A stretch of 64,000 bases of DNA from Nonomuraea soli. GTDB lineage: Bacteria > Actinomycetota > Actinomycetes > Streptosporangiales > Streptosporangiaceae. A model generated the notes under the pieces. It did no database searches. It had not been told where the DNA came from and saw only the letters and a list, made by a program, of their open reading frames with translations. Positions within the stretch are counted from its first letter, which is position 1, and each line of letters starts with the position of its first letter. This document shows positions 1 to 7,158 of this stretch, piece after piece. The stretch covers positions 903,896 through 967,895 of the forward strand of contig NZ_JACDUR010000003.1 of assembly GCF_013761175.1 (NCBI RefSeq). Direction: 5' to 3'. The position numbers and the translations under genes are program-made.

Positions 1-1828
1 GATCGCCCAGGCATCCTTGGGGTCGAGGCGGATGGCTGTGGTGAAGTCGGCCAGCGCTTCCTCATAGCGCGCCATCAAGCGATAGGTCTCTCCGCGCATG
101 GCGATCACCCAGACGTACTCGGGGTCGAGGCGGATGGCTGTGGTGAAGTCGGCCAGCGCCTCCATGTAGCGATCGGCGAGGTAATGTTGGTGACCTCGCA
201 CCCGATAGACATGCTTTTGGGCACTAGCGGGAAACCATGGTTGCTGGAGAAGGCCATCGAGAAGTTTCGGAAGATCGCCACTCTCCCCCTCCAGCACCAA
301 CTGTAACTGTCGGCCCCATGCGGCCAGGGGTGGTGCGTCCGCGTCCTGCCCCACCTGTACGACCATGTCGACCCATCGACGTATAGCCGCCGGCCCCTCG
401 CCGTATGAATTAACGGCTAAATCAATAGCCTCCGGAAGGGCAATTACCGGGCCTGCGCATAGACGGTGATAACACTCCTCCAGAAGGTAGTCTTGCCAAG
501 TCTCATCTCTCCGCCCGTCCTTATCGGACATTCCAAGTTGTATGCGCCATTCCTTGTAAGCATCCGCCAGTCTGCGATGGGATTCCTGCCACTCGTGACG
601 CGATTGGTTACGAGCCAAACGAATCATGGGCTCGCGTACCAGGTCGTGATACCGGCAGCCACTGATCGTTTGTGTCACGAAGCTCTGGTTATACAGCCAC
701 CCGTATAGCTCTGCGGCATCGGTGGTCTCGTTCGGTAGCAGGGCAGCAATCTGGTCGCGGTTAACCTGCCGCGGCAAGGCCGCGGCCAGTGCGAGCGCGC
801 GCCGAACTGGGTCGTCTTCCCACTGCAGAAAACGTTCAACGAGGCTACCTGAGGGATCATGGAGGTCGTCGGAGGACGTCGGCCCCTGCTCAGCCAGCAT
901 CGCAACTGCCAGTGGCAGCCCTCCGGACACGGCGAGGATTACCTGTATCACTTGTTCATCCACGATGCCCTTGCTTGCCAGGACTTGTCGTGCCTCCACA
1001 TTGGTGAACGCCTCAAGCGCCATGTCCGTGAGCACTCCGAAGAAGTCGGTCCAATGGCTTGGATTCAGGGGATGGCGTCCGGCGACCGTGACGATCATGT
1101 TGGCTGGTGCGTCGCCATATCGGCCCGTCAATACATCGCGGAGCCAGCGATCCAGGTACGGGCCGGTTCGCTCGTATGTATCGAAGAATAGCGCCAATGG
1201 CTTGCGGAGTTGATACAACCCTTCCAGGAAGAGTGGGGTGAGCTCTTCCTCGGGCGAGGTGATCAGCCTCACGTCATCTCGTCTGTGTCGCTTCTGAAGA
1301 GCCTCTGCACGTAAACGATCGATGTTGTCGGCCACACTGGCTGAGTCCACAGCCTTGGCGACCACGCTGCCGCCTGGGATGCTCGCGGTTGCCGTCTCTA
1401 CGGCCACACGCACTGCAGCCTTGGTTGCGAGGGAGGCAATCCCTTCGCTGGGGGCAGATCCCGCCTCTACTTCGTGCCTTCGCTTCCGATACGCTGCGTG
1501 GCGCTGACTGAAGCGCTTCATCCGGCCTCCCTGGCGTTCCAGATCCTGGGCTATCGCGGCCATTACCTCAACGACGTCATAGGACGATTCGTCGGTACCC
1601 GCAGTTAACCACTGCTGGTCAATTGCGGCTTGCCGAAGCCGGGCTAAGAGGAACGTCTTGCCCACACCTCCATCACCGTGAATGGTGAAAATGGAGCGCC
1701 GTGCCTCGTCATCCACTGGAAGCACAAGGTTATTTAGAAAGAACGCCAATTCTCCTTCCCTGCCTACGAAACCCGCACGCTGGCGCCGTCGCACGATGTC
1801 TTGGAAGGAGCGGGGAGCCTCCGCCATG
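1..1828 (-). CDS. STAND-type P-loop ATPase with C-terminal TPR repeats (partial, 3' end outside window)
   Basis: Starts at ATG 1828 and stays open to the window edge, at least 609 codons, so the C-terminus is missing. The protein begins MAEAPRSFQDIVRRR. A Walker A loop GDGGVGKT lies near residue 53, a Walker B strand LALFFDTYE follows near residue 210, and GGLPLAVAMLAE near residue 300 matches the GxPLA motif of NB-ARC-like ATPases. The last visible part is tetratricopeptide repeats of 34 residues, each with ADFTTAIRLDP. In this class the ATPase is a nucleotide switch and the repeats sense a ligand. Such proteins act in signalling, transcription control or anti-phage defence. No effector domain is visible at the N-terminus. 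It contains TTA codons (FLLAR, DRLRA). Confidence 0.85.
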
Positions 1829-2313
1829 ATCACACCTCACCGCAATCCGGTATGCAACTCAATGCTCGCACAGGTGGTGCCGGTATGTCCGATAAGGATG
1901 TGAGACCTCCACATGTGAGCCCGAGCTTGGCCATGCTTTCTGATGCCCGAGGCCCTGTCGGCAGCACGTTCCCGATGGACCTGCCGTCGGAAGAACTCGG
2001 AGCCCATCCGACGCCGGACAGGCTCGGGATGATCGCGCAAGCGATGCAAGCCGAATGAAACGTTGGGTTCGGGTCCGATTGAACTGGCAACTCCGCCCAC
2101 GATCTCTAAGGCGACGCGGCGCCGGTCCGCTGTCCCTGGTGTCCCTCGTGTCCCCGAAGGGCCTCTGAGCTGGCCAAACACTGGGCGCGTTTGAGGGACG
2201 GTTCGGGGACACCTCCGTGGACATTGTCCCTGGAGGGCGGTGGGCTGAGTGCCCGATCAGCTGAGGCGCTTCGGCAGATCCTGCTTACACTCGGACGACG
2301 GCTGAAACACTGG
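1829..2313. other. Gene-poor stretch upstream of the STAND ATPase with repeated TGTCCC motifs
   Basis: I see no convincing gene here; the open frames on both strands have poor protein character. The notable content is a cluster of TGTCCC or GGGACA motifs between about 2130 and 2230. It includes a perfect 11-base inverted repeat, GTGTCCCCGAA at 2148-2158 and its complement at 2202-2212, separated by 43 bases. The stretch presumably contains the promoter of the leftward ATPase gene. The motifs could be binding sites for an island-encoded regulator or replication protein, but that is inference. Confidence 0.4.
2148..2212. repeat. 11-base inverted repeat within a TGTCCC cluster
   Basis: GTGTCCCCGAA at 2148-2158 is repeated in inverse orientation as TTCGGGGACAC at 2202-2212. 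Further direct TGTCCC copies stand just before it (about 2131-2146) and just after it (about 2226). The spacing is too long for a simple terminator, and no U-tract follows, so paired protein-binding sites are more likely. Confidence 0.5.
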
Positions 2314-3021
2314 TCAACGGCGGCTAGCCAGCAGCACGCGACAGATTCGGCGGCGGAAGTCGTGGAACCGGCCGCAGAAGCCGGTGGGGTGGGCGTGCCG
2401 CTGCCTCGCTCGCGTCGAGTATCCCGATGCTTGGTGCGGCCGGGTGACCTGGGTCGGCTTCGGGAGCGCCTGGGCCGGAGTGGTCATCGGCTTCGGCGTC
2501 GTGAATTCCCGCTGAGTGCATGGCTCAACGAGGAGTTCCCAGTTCTGCGGGGCCTGTCCGTCTGGCGACAGGGAGTGGAAGAGGACATTAGCGGTAGCAG
2601 GGTTGGCATTCCGCACGGTGATCTTCATGGGGTCCAGCCCGGCGTAGACGTTCACGGATACCCGGCTGACGAAGTCAGAGTGACCCTTGAGCTCCTCTCG
2701 GACGATGTCGGCCTGGCGTTGGAGCTCTTCTCGATCAACCTGTGCTCGCCACTGCTAGAAGGCCACCGCAACCCCAAAAACTGTCGCAACGGCGATGAGA
2801 ATGTTGATCCGGTCTGCCGGGGGCCGGTTTGAGAGCCACGTCAGTCCCGCCAGCAAGGCGATCATGCCGATCCATACGGCCCAGGCAGGCAGATGGCCGA
2901 TCCCGAAGGGGAGATCCATGCCTAGCGCGAAAGATGTGCCGATGAAGGCGAGTGCATCGACGACTGCGGTGCCTAACGCGCTTAATGCGCCGAACAGGGC
3001 ATCCCCAAGATCCGCAGCCAT
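2314..3021 (-). pseudogene. Membrane-anchored coiled-coil protein interrupted by an in-frame amber codon
   Basis: ATG at 3021 is preceded by AAGGGACA, a plausible ribosome site. The first 88 residues contain two or three hydrophobic segments (for example WAVWIGMIALLAGLTWL) and end GVAVAF at TAG 2755-2757. The same frame then continues without a break: QWRAQVDREELQRQADIV, a charged helical stretch, then a beta-rich domain with VNVYAGLDPMKITVRNANP, to a stop at 2314. Transmembrane segments plus a short helix plus a soluble domain with ITVRNxNP is a layout I associate with actinobacterial membrane proteins of unknown function, so the two halves read as one gene with a nonsense mutation. Alternatives are a true 88-residue protein with a dead downstream part, or readthrough. 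The function is unknown. Confidence 0.55.
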
Positions 3022-3073
3022 GATTGTCCCTTGAGGTTCCTGAGAACTTGTGGTGATAGATAGGCAACGGCGG

Positions 3074-3262
3074 TCATAGTGCCACGGATTCCCGGGATCG
3101 GCGGATGGCGTCAGCGACCGGCCATAGCAGCTGCGGATCTCGGACAGCCAGGAACCTGGCTCGCTCGGCTATTAACCGCCACCGCCAGGCACCGATTCCT
3201 TGGCTGACGAGCAGATTGTTCCTGACTCCGAGGCTTCCTAGCCGTCCAAAGTCCGCATAAGG
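3074..3262 (-). pseudogene. Possible C-terminal gene remnant
   Basis: One leftward frame gives about 60 residues with protein-like composition, including FGRLGSLGVRNNLLVSQGIG and ending RRSRESVAL at the stop 3074-3076. There is no ATG, GTG or TTG start with a ribosome site in that frame. It stops 53 bases before the next leftward start, so it could be the tail of a decayed upstream gene. I do not recognise it, and it may be noncoding. Confidence 0.25.
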
Positions 3263-3265
3263 TGT

Positions 3266-3298
3266 GGCCCGGCCTCTGGTTTCCCGGTGGGCCGGGCC
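3266..3298. promoter_or_regulatory. Hairpin in the leader of the DUF6461 gene
   Basis: GGCCCGGC at 3266-3273 pairs with GCCGGGCC at 3291-3298 around a 17-base loop, followed by TTTACC. It lies 26 bases before the chosen start of the next gene. It could be an attenuator-like terminator or simply the scar of a rearrangement; the run of T is short. Confidence 0.35.
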
Positions 3299-3323
3299 TT
3301 TACCTCGTTGTCGGGAGACGACA

Positions 3324-4370
3324 TTGCACTCCGATGCGCTGGGGCACTATCGCGTACTGGTGGAGGAGAACCTGAACGTGCCCTTATGCGTCACCTGGAT
3401 CGAAAGCATGTCCGTCACAGAGACGCTTGTCACGGCGGGAGGGCAAGCGGGAGGGTCGGGCAGGCGTACCTTTGCGCAGACCGTCCAGGCGGCCTACGAC
3501 GCGCTTCCCGGCTGGCCCGGAGCGGCAATAGCCGGAAGCCTCGGGTCCTGGACCGTCCTGGTCGAGCCCAATGGCTTTCAAGGGTCGCGTCCAGAGGTTC
3601 TGTCCCGGTTGGCACAACAAGGTCGAGCGCTCAGCGTGTTCTGGAACGCGAACGGAGACGGACAACTCGCTTACGCCGAAGACGCCCATGTCCTAGCCAT
3701 GGTGGACCTGCTCGATCCCGAAGACTTCGAAGACCTTCCCCCCGCGCTGTCGGCCTGGCCCGAACTGGCAGAACAGGACGACCTCCGAAGCGCGGCCTTG
3801 ACCTTGGGAGAACTGCTCACCGGCGAGCGCCTGGAAGCGCAGTGGCTGGACGCTGAGCACCAGAGCGCCATGCTGGACGCGTTCGCGGAACCGGCCGACG
3901 GCCCACCCGCTGCCCAGGACGAGCTCGACCATCTCGCCTACCTCGCCGGTGACCCGCGTGTGGCCGACCTCATCGCCGTCCCACACCCCGACCGCGCACG
4001 CGAGATCGCCGCCCTGGTGGCGGAGACCGCGTGCGAGTTGAGCGGCCTGCGCGAGCCGGTGGCCGATCGTGTCCTAGCAGCTTTGACGGGAGCGCCAAGC
4101 CCGGATGTCCTCGCCGAGCTCCGTGCCGATATACGCCTTCGCAGCCAGGAAATGCTGACCCGGAGTCCTGATGCCTCTGCTCCCACTCAGACGATCGAGC
4201 GCTGGCAGGCACGGTACCAGGCGTTGAGCGTGCTTGAAGCCGCTGTCGAAGAGGACGCACTGACTGCGGCGAGGGATGCGATCTGGCGGGTCGGCATGCT
4301 CCGACTGAACGACCGGGCGGGCCGCCGCGTGGGCGCGCTCATGAGCGTGCTGGCGCGGCTTCAGAGCTAA
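3324..4370 (+). CDS. DUF6461 domain-containing protein
   Basis: The N-terminal part (about residues 1-135) has the pattern of the actinobacterial DUF6461 family: NVPLCVTWIES, then WTVLVEPNGFQG, then a segment with ALSVFWNANG and ending near LLDPEDFEDLPP. The second half is a mostly helical, acidic region that I do not recognise. The start is taken at TTG 3324 because GGGAG lies 6 bases upstream and the family usually begins close to this point; a GTG at 3264 is in frame but has no ribosome site and sits in a hairpin. A TTA codon at 3384 is unusual for this genome type. Family members have no established function. Its place in an island next to a STAND ATPase is suggestive but not evidence of a role. 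Confidence 0.75.
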   Translation: MHSDALGHYRVLVEENLNVPLCVTWIESMSVTETLVTAGGQAGGSGRRTFAQTVQAAYDALPGWPGAAIAGSLGSWTVLVEPNGFQGSRPEVLSRLAQQGRALSVFWNANGDGQLAYAEDAHVLAMVDLLDPEDFEDLPPALSAWPELAEQDDLRSAALTLGELLTGERLEAQWLDAEHQSAMLDAFAEPADGPPAAQDELDHLAYLAGDPRVADLIAVPHPDRAREIAALVAETACELSGLREPVADRVLAALTGAPSPDVLAELRADIRLRSQEMLTRSPDASAPTQTIERWQARYQALSVLEAAVEEDALTAARDAIWRVGMLRLNDRAGRRVGALMSVLARLQS

Positions 4371-4944
4371 CGGGCCGTCGTTACCCGCAATGAGCTCGGC
4401 GTCGTCGAGGGGGACGCGGTCGCTGACGCCGCTGGAGACCTCGAGGGCGAACGCAGAGTCCACCCGGATCGCAGCGAGGAACCGGCCGTCGGGGAAGAAA
4501 AGGAAGGACGAGATGGAACCGCGTTCGTAGGTATCGATGGTCGCGCTCACCGGTGATTAGGTCCTCGGCCACGGCTACCGGACGCGCTCCTACGCCTTGA
4601 GCGCGACGGCGGGGCCGGCACCCGCGCTAGCCGCACCCGCGCATCGGTCCGCCTGGGCTGCGCGCCGTATCGCCGGACGGGTCGGGTGCCGTACGCCGGG
4701 CCATCCCGCTCCAGGCACACCGCCTTGCCGCGTCGTTTCGGAGCCGGATCAGATGGACCCACGAAGATCTCCCGGGGAGACACGCCACGCTACGCGCGGC
4801 GAGGTCACTCGGCCTCACCGATGATCGAGTTTATTGCCCCTGAAGATCTTCCCCATCGGATCCTGCGTCACCGCACGACTCGGTAAATCGGCACATCCTC
4901 CTCGAGATCGGCCCTACTTCCGAGCGAGACGTAGCGTCATTGGC
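4371..4944. other. Stretch without a convincing gene
   Basis: A leftward frame from GTG 4550 begins with a plausible 60 residues (MSATIDTYERGSISSFLFFP, then LAAIRVDSAFALEVSSG) but then runs antisense into the DUF6461 gene, so it may be the start of a truncated gene. It has no ribosome site and a TAA lies three codons upstream in frame. Bases 4571-4830 contain only GC-rich frames with arginine-rich shadow composition. An in-frame ATG for the next gene lies at 4834. Confidence 0.4.
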
Positions 4945-5304
4945 GTGGGAATCAACATTCAGGTAGTCCGCCACGAGCCTCCTGTTCGAGTCAAGAGCAA
5001 GGGCAAGCATCGGAAACGGACCGTGATCACAGTCCTCTATGAAGCGGTCGACTACGACGATGTGCTTCCTCAACTGCTCAACAGGGTGTACAACTCCAGT
5101 CGCACCCCAACCCTCGACCGTATCGACCCGCATGCCGATGTCGAACTTCACGGGGACGAGGTTCCCTGGCTGGTCGAAGAACTCCCTGAACTACTCAGGT
5201 TCGCCGACTCTGAATCAGATGGGCGGATGATCCATGAGATCGAGCGTCTTGGCAGACTGTGTCTCTCAACACCTGACGCTCGCATGCGCTTCATTGGGGA
5301 CTGA
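4945..5304 (+). CDS. Small hypothetical protein of the island end
   Basis: About 119 residues from GTG 4945; an in-frame ATG at 4834 would add 37 residues of poor quality. The protein has GINIQVVRHEPP, then KSKGKHRKRTVITVLYEAVD, then acidic helices (VPWLVEELPELLRFADSE). Good beta and helix periodicity and acidic composition make it a real gene. I recognise no domain and assign no function. It is the last gene before the att-like tRNA remnant. No clear ribosome site decides the start. Confidence 0.6.
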   Translation: MGINIQVVRHEPPVRVKSKGKHRKRTVITVLYEAVDYDDVLPQLLNRVYNSSRTPTLDRIDPHADVELHGDEVPWLVEELPELLRFADSESDGRMIHEIERLGRLCLSTPDARMRFIGD

Positions 5305-5376
5305 TCAGCTCCTCTAAACGAATCTCAGTGAGTGTCTGACCCGGGAAAGCACCATTATTGATCTTCCTGTGAGGAG

Positions 5377-5420
5377 CTCGTGATGAAGAGGTCTCGGGTT
5401 CGAATCCCGAAGGCGGCTCC
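5377..5420 (+). other. Truncated tRNA-Thr(CGU) 3' half, candidate att site
   Basis: The sequence reads from the anticodon loop CTCGTGA (U33, anticodon CGT, purine 37) through the 3' anticodon stem TGAAG, variable loop AGGTC, T-arm TCGGG-TTCGAAT-CCCGA, acceptor strand AGGCGGC, discriminator T and CC. The 5' half is absent: the bases before 5377 do not pair with TGAAG and there is no D-arm. This is the pattern left when an element integrates in a tRNA anticodon-to-3' region and displaces the original 3' end. It is followed at once by a strong terminator, as a chromosomal tRNA gene would be. Confidence 0.8.
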
Positions 5421-5425
5421 CCGGT

Positions 5426-5460
5426 AGAAGGCCCTCTCGGATGATCCGGGAGGGCCTTCT
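5426..5460 (+). terminator. Strong terminator hairpin, likely the original tRNA-Thr terminator
   Basis: AGAAGGCCCTC at 5426-5436 pairs perfectly with GAGGGCCTTCT at 5450-5460, and the inside can extend as CGGA-TGA-TCCG. It lies 6 bases after the tRNA remnant. It also ends the convergent leftward gene to its right. Confidence 0.85.
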
Positions 5461-5505
5461 TGATCTCCCCACAGCAACCGCCACTGACGATCTAGGCGGT
5501 TGGCG

Positions 5506-5838
5506 TCAGCCGCGCGGGGCGTACATGATGACGAGGACGCCGACCAGGCAGATTGCCGCTCCGATGACGTCCCAGCGATCCGGTCGGAATCCGTCGACGA
5601 CCATGCCCCACGCCAGCGACCCGGCGACGAATACACCGCCGTAGGCAGCCAGGATGCGGCCGAAGTTGGCGTCCGGTTGGAGGGTGGCGACGAATCCGTA
5701 CACGCCCAGGGCGATGACGCCGGCGCCGATCCACAGCAGGCCGCGTTGCTCGCGCACGCCTTGCCAGACCAGCCATGCTCCGCCGATCTCGGCGACGGCG
5801 GCCAGCGCGAACAGGACCAGGGAACGGATGATCGTCAT
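5506..5838 (-). CDS. YnfA/UPF0060 family membrane protein
   Basis: A 110-residue protein, the family's usual length, beginning [20 protein letters not shown] and made of four hydrophobic helices. [27 protein letters not shown] and [21 protein letters not shown] are typical YnfA/UPF0060 features. The family belongs to the small drug/metabolite transporter fold in the cytoplasmic membrane; the substrate is not established. The internal ATG at 5838 is preferred to the longer frame from 5889 because it gives the family's normal N-terminus. Confidence 0.9.
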   Translation of the reverse strand: MTIIRSLVLFALAAVAEIGGAWLVWQGVREQRGLLWIGAGVIALGVYGFVATLQPDANFGRILAAYGGVFVAGSLAWGMVVDGFRPDRWDVIGAAICLVGVLVIMYAPRG

Positions 5839-5892
5839 GACAGGTAGTACAGCGCACGACTGGAGGGCGCGGCTGTTGGCCGTCCTCAAGCC

Positions 5893-7017
5893 TCACCCCA
5901 GCTCCCGCCGGTAGGCGTCGAGGACCAGCCCGTGGAAGTGGTGGACCGCGTGCTCCGACAAGCCCGAGCCCTGCGGGTCGAAGACGATCTTCCCCTGGGT
6001 GAACGCCGGTGTGCGCATGCCCCGTTGCACGCTCTCCACCAGCGCGATGTCCTCCACCTGCAGCACCTCGTCGATGTACCTGATGCTGTCGAGCTCCGCC
6101 TCGTTCGGCTCGGTGGTCTCCAGGTAGAAGTCCCAGATCTCCCGTGTGCGCTGTGGGCCGTCGGGGATGATCTGCAGGACCATGAAATTCCCCCTGCCCG
6201 GGTAGCGCAGCAGGCAGGTGTTGGGCCACAGCCACCAGACCGCGTGCTCGGTGACCGTGGCGCCCGAGACGTCGTAGGCGGAGTTCTCGGCCGTGCCCGC
6301 CTGGGCCATGTGGCTGGAGTAGATCCCGTGGGTGGTCACCTTGTAGGTGCTCATGTCGACCAGGGAGACGAAGTCCTTGTGCGCGACGTGGCAGTGGTAG
6401 CACTCCAGGAAGTTGTCGACGACGTTCTTCCAGTTGGACTCGATGGTGTACGTGAGGCGCTTGGCGAGGGTCAGGTCGGGGACGTCGGGGGCTCTGGACT
6501 CGATCTCCGACTGGAGGTCTCCGCTCTGCTGGGTGAGGGGAGGGGCGGACGGGTCGAGGTTGACGAAGACCATCCCGGCGAACTCGGTGACCTGTATCTG
6601 GTCGAGGTTGACGGTGGTGGGGTCGAAGGCGGGCATGCCGTCGGTGTTGCGGGCTCGACGTAAGCGGCCGGTCAGGTCGAAGTTCCAGGCGTGGTAGGGG
6701 CAGACGATGCTTCGCCGTACGCCTGAGCCGGTGAGAAGTTCGTGCGCGCGGTGTTTGCACACGTTGTAGAAGGCTCGCAGGGTGCCGGACTCGTCGCGGA
6801 CGGCGACGATGGGCATGCCGGCGACGGTGGCGGTCACGTAGCTGCCGGGGTGCCGCAGTTTCTCGACGTGGCACAGCCACTGCCAGGTGCGGGCGAAGAT
6901 GGCGCGGACGTCGATGTCGAACCAGGCGGGATCGGTGTAGGCGTCGGCGTGCAGGGACATCGAGAGTGCGGGGTCGGGGTGGTATCCGGCGGAGATGTGG
7001 TCGATGGCGGGGTTCAT
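5893..7017 (-). CDS. Rieske non-heme iron oxygenase, quaternary-amine (GbcA/CntA-like) type
   Basis: The 374-residue protein has the alpha-subunit layout of ring-hydroxylating oxygenases. The Rieske cluster ligands are C87-x-H89 and C106-x2-H109 (CKHRAHE and CPYHAWNF). The mononuclear iron site lies in NFLECYHCHVAH near residue 205, and WWLWPNTCLLRYPGRGNFMV belongs to the catalytic domain. This group oxidises methyl groups or C-N bonds of betaines, carnitine or choline using electrons from a separate reductase. No reductase is encoded nearby and the substrate cannot be fixed from sequence. ATG 7017 is chosen because GGAGG lies 7 bases upstream; a GTG at 7020 is too close to it. Confidence 0.88.
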   Translation of the reverse strand: MNPAIDHISAGYHPDPALSMSLHADAYTDPAWFDIDVRAIFARTWQWLCHVEKLRHPGSYVTATVAGMPIVAVRDESGTLRAFYNVCKHRAHELLTGSGVRRSIVCPYHAWNFDLTGRLRRARNTDGMPAFDPTTVNLDQIQVTEFAGMVFVNLDPSAPPLTQQSGDLQSEIESRAPDVPDLTLAKRLTYTIESNWKNVVDNFLECYHCHVAHKDFVSLVDMSTYKVTTHGIYSSHMAQAGTAENSAYDVSGATVTEHAVWWLWPNTCLLRYPGRGNFMVLQIIPDGPQRTREIWDFYLETTEPNEAELDSIRYIDEVLQVEDIALVESVQRGMRTPAFTQGKIVFDPQGSGLSEHAVHHFHGLVLDAYRRELG

Positions 7018-7106
7018 CACTCGGCCTCCAGTGATCGCCTCGGGGAGGGGCGATCACCTTCAGCATGCGATCTTCGACGGTTCGCGGCCAGTGCGGTGGC
7101 GTACCG

Positions 7107-7138
7107 AAGGGAGGGTTCTCCAGGGGGAACCCTCCCTT
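7107..7138. terminator. Terminator hairpin
   Basis: AAGGGAGGGTTC at 7107-7118 pairs with GAACCCTCCCTT at 7127-7138. It lies 20 bases beyond the stop of the large leftward secreted-protein gene and upstream of the Rieske gene. It should end the first transcript and insulate the second. There is no T-run, as is common in high-GC actinobacteria. Confidence 0.75.
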
Positions 7139-7158
7139 GGTGCTCAATCAGGCTCAGG

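Larger units (their letters stand above)
1..5420. mobile_element. Right end of a probable integrated genomic island
   Basis: The stretch ends at a truncated 3' half of a tRNA-Thr gene (5377-5420), the usual scar of a tyrosine-recombinase element that integrated into a tRNA. Because the remnant is the 3' half and keeps its downstream terminator, the intact tRNA, the other att site and any integrase should lie to the left of base 1. Content fits an island: a STAND ATPase, unknown genes, broken genes, and TTA leucine codons that are rare in this genome type. No integrase, relaxase or replication gene is visible here, so the kind of element is unknown. Confidence 0.55.

Noticed and set aside
1885..2058. 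Rightward 57-codon frame starting MSDKDVRPPHVSPS
   Set aside because: Short, with a weak ribosome site and no recognisable pattern; it overlaps the presumed promoter region of the ATPase gene.
4375..4550. Leftward open frame with a plausible first 60 residues
   Set aside because: It has no ribosome site, a stop lies three codons upstream, and its second half is antisense to the DUF6461 gene. It is kept only as a possible fragment in the description of that stretch.
5355..5636. Leftward frame reading AAFGIRTRDLFITS
   Set aside because: This is the antisense of the tRNA 3' half, a well-known false gene.
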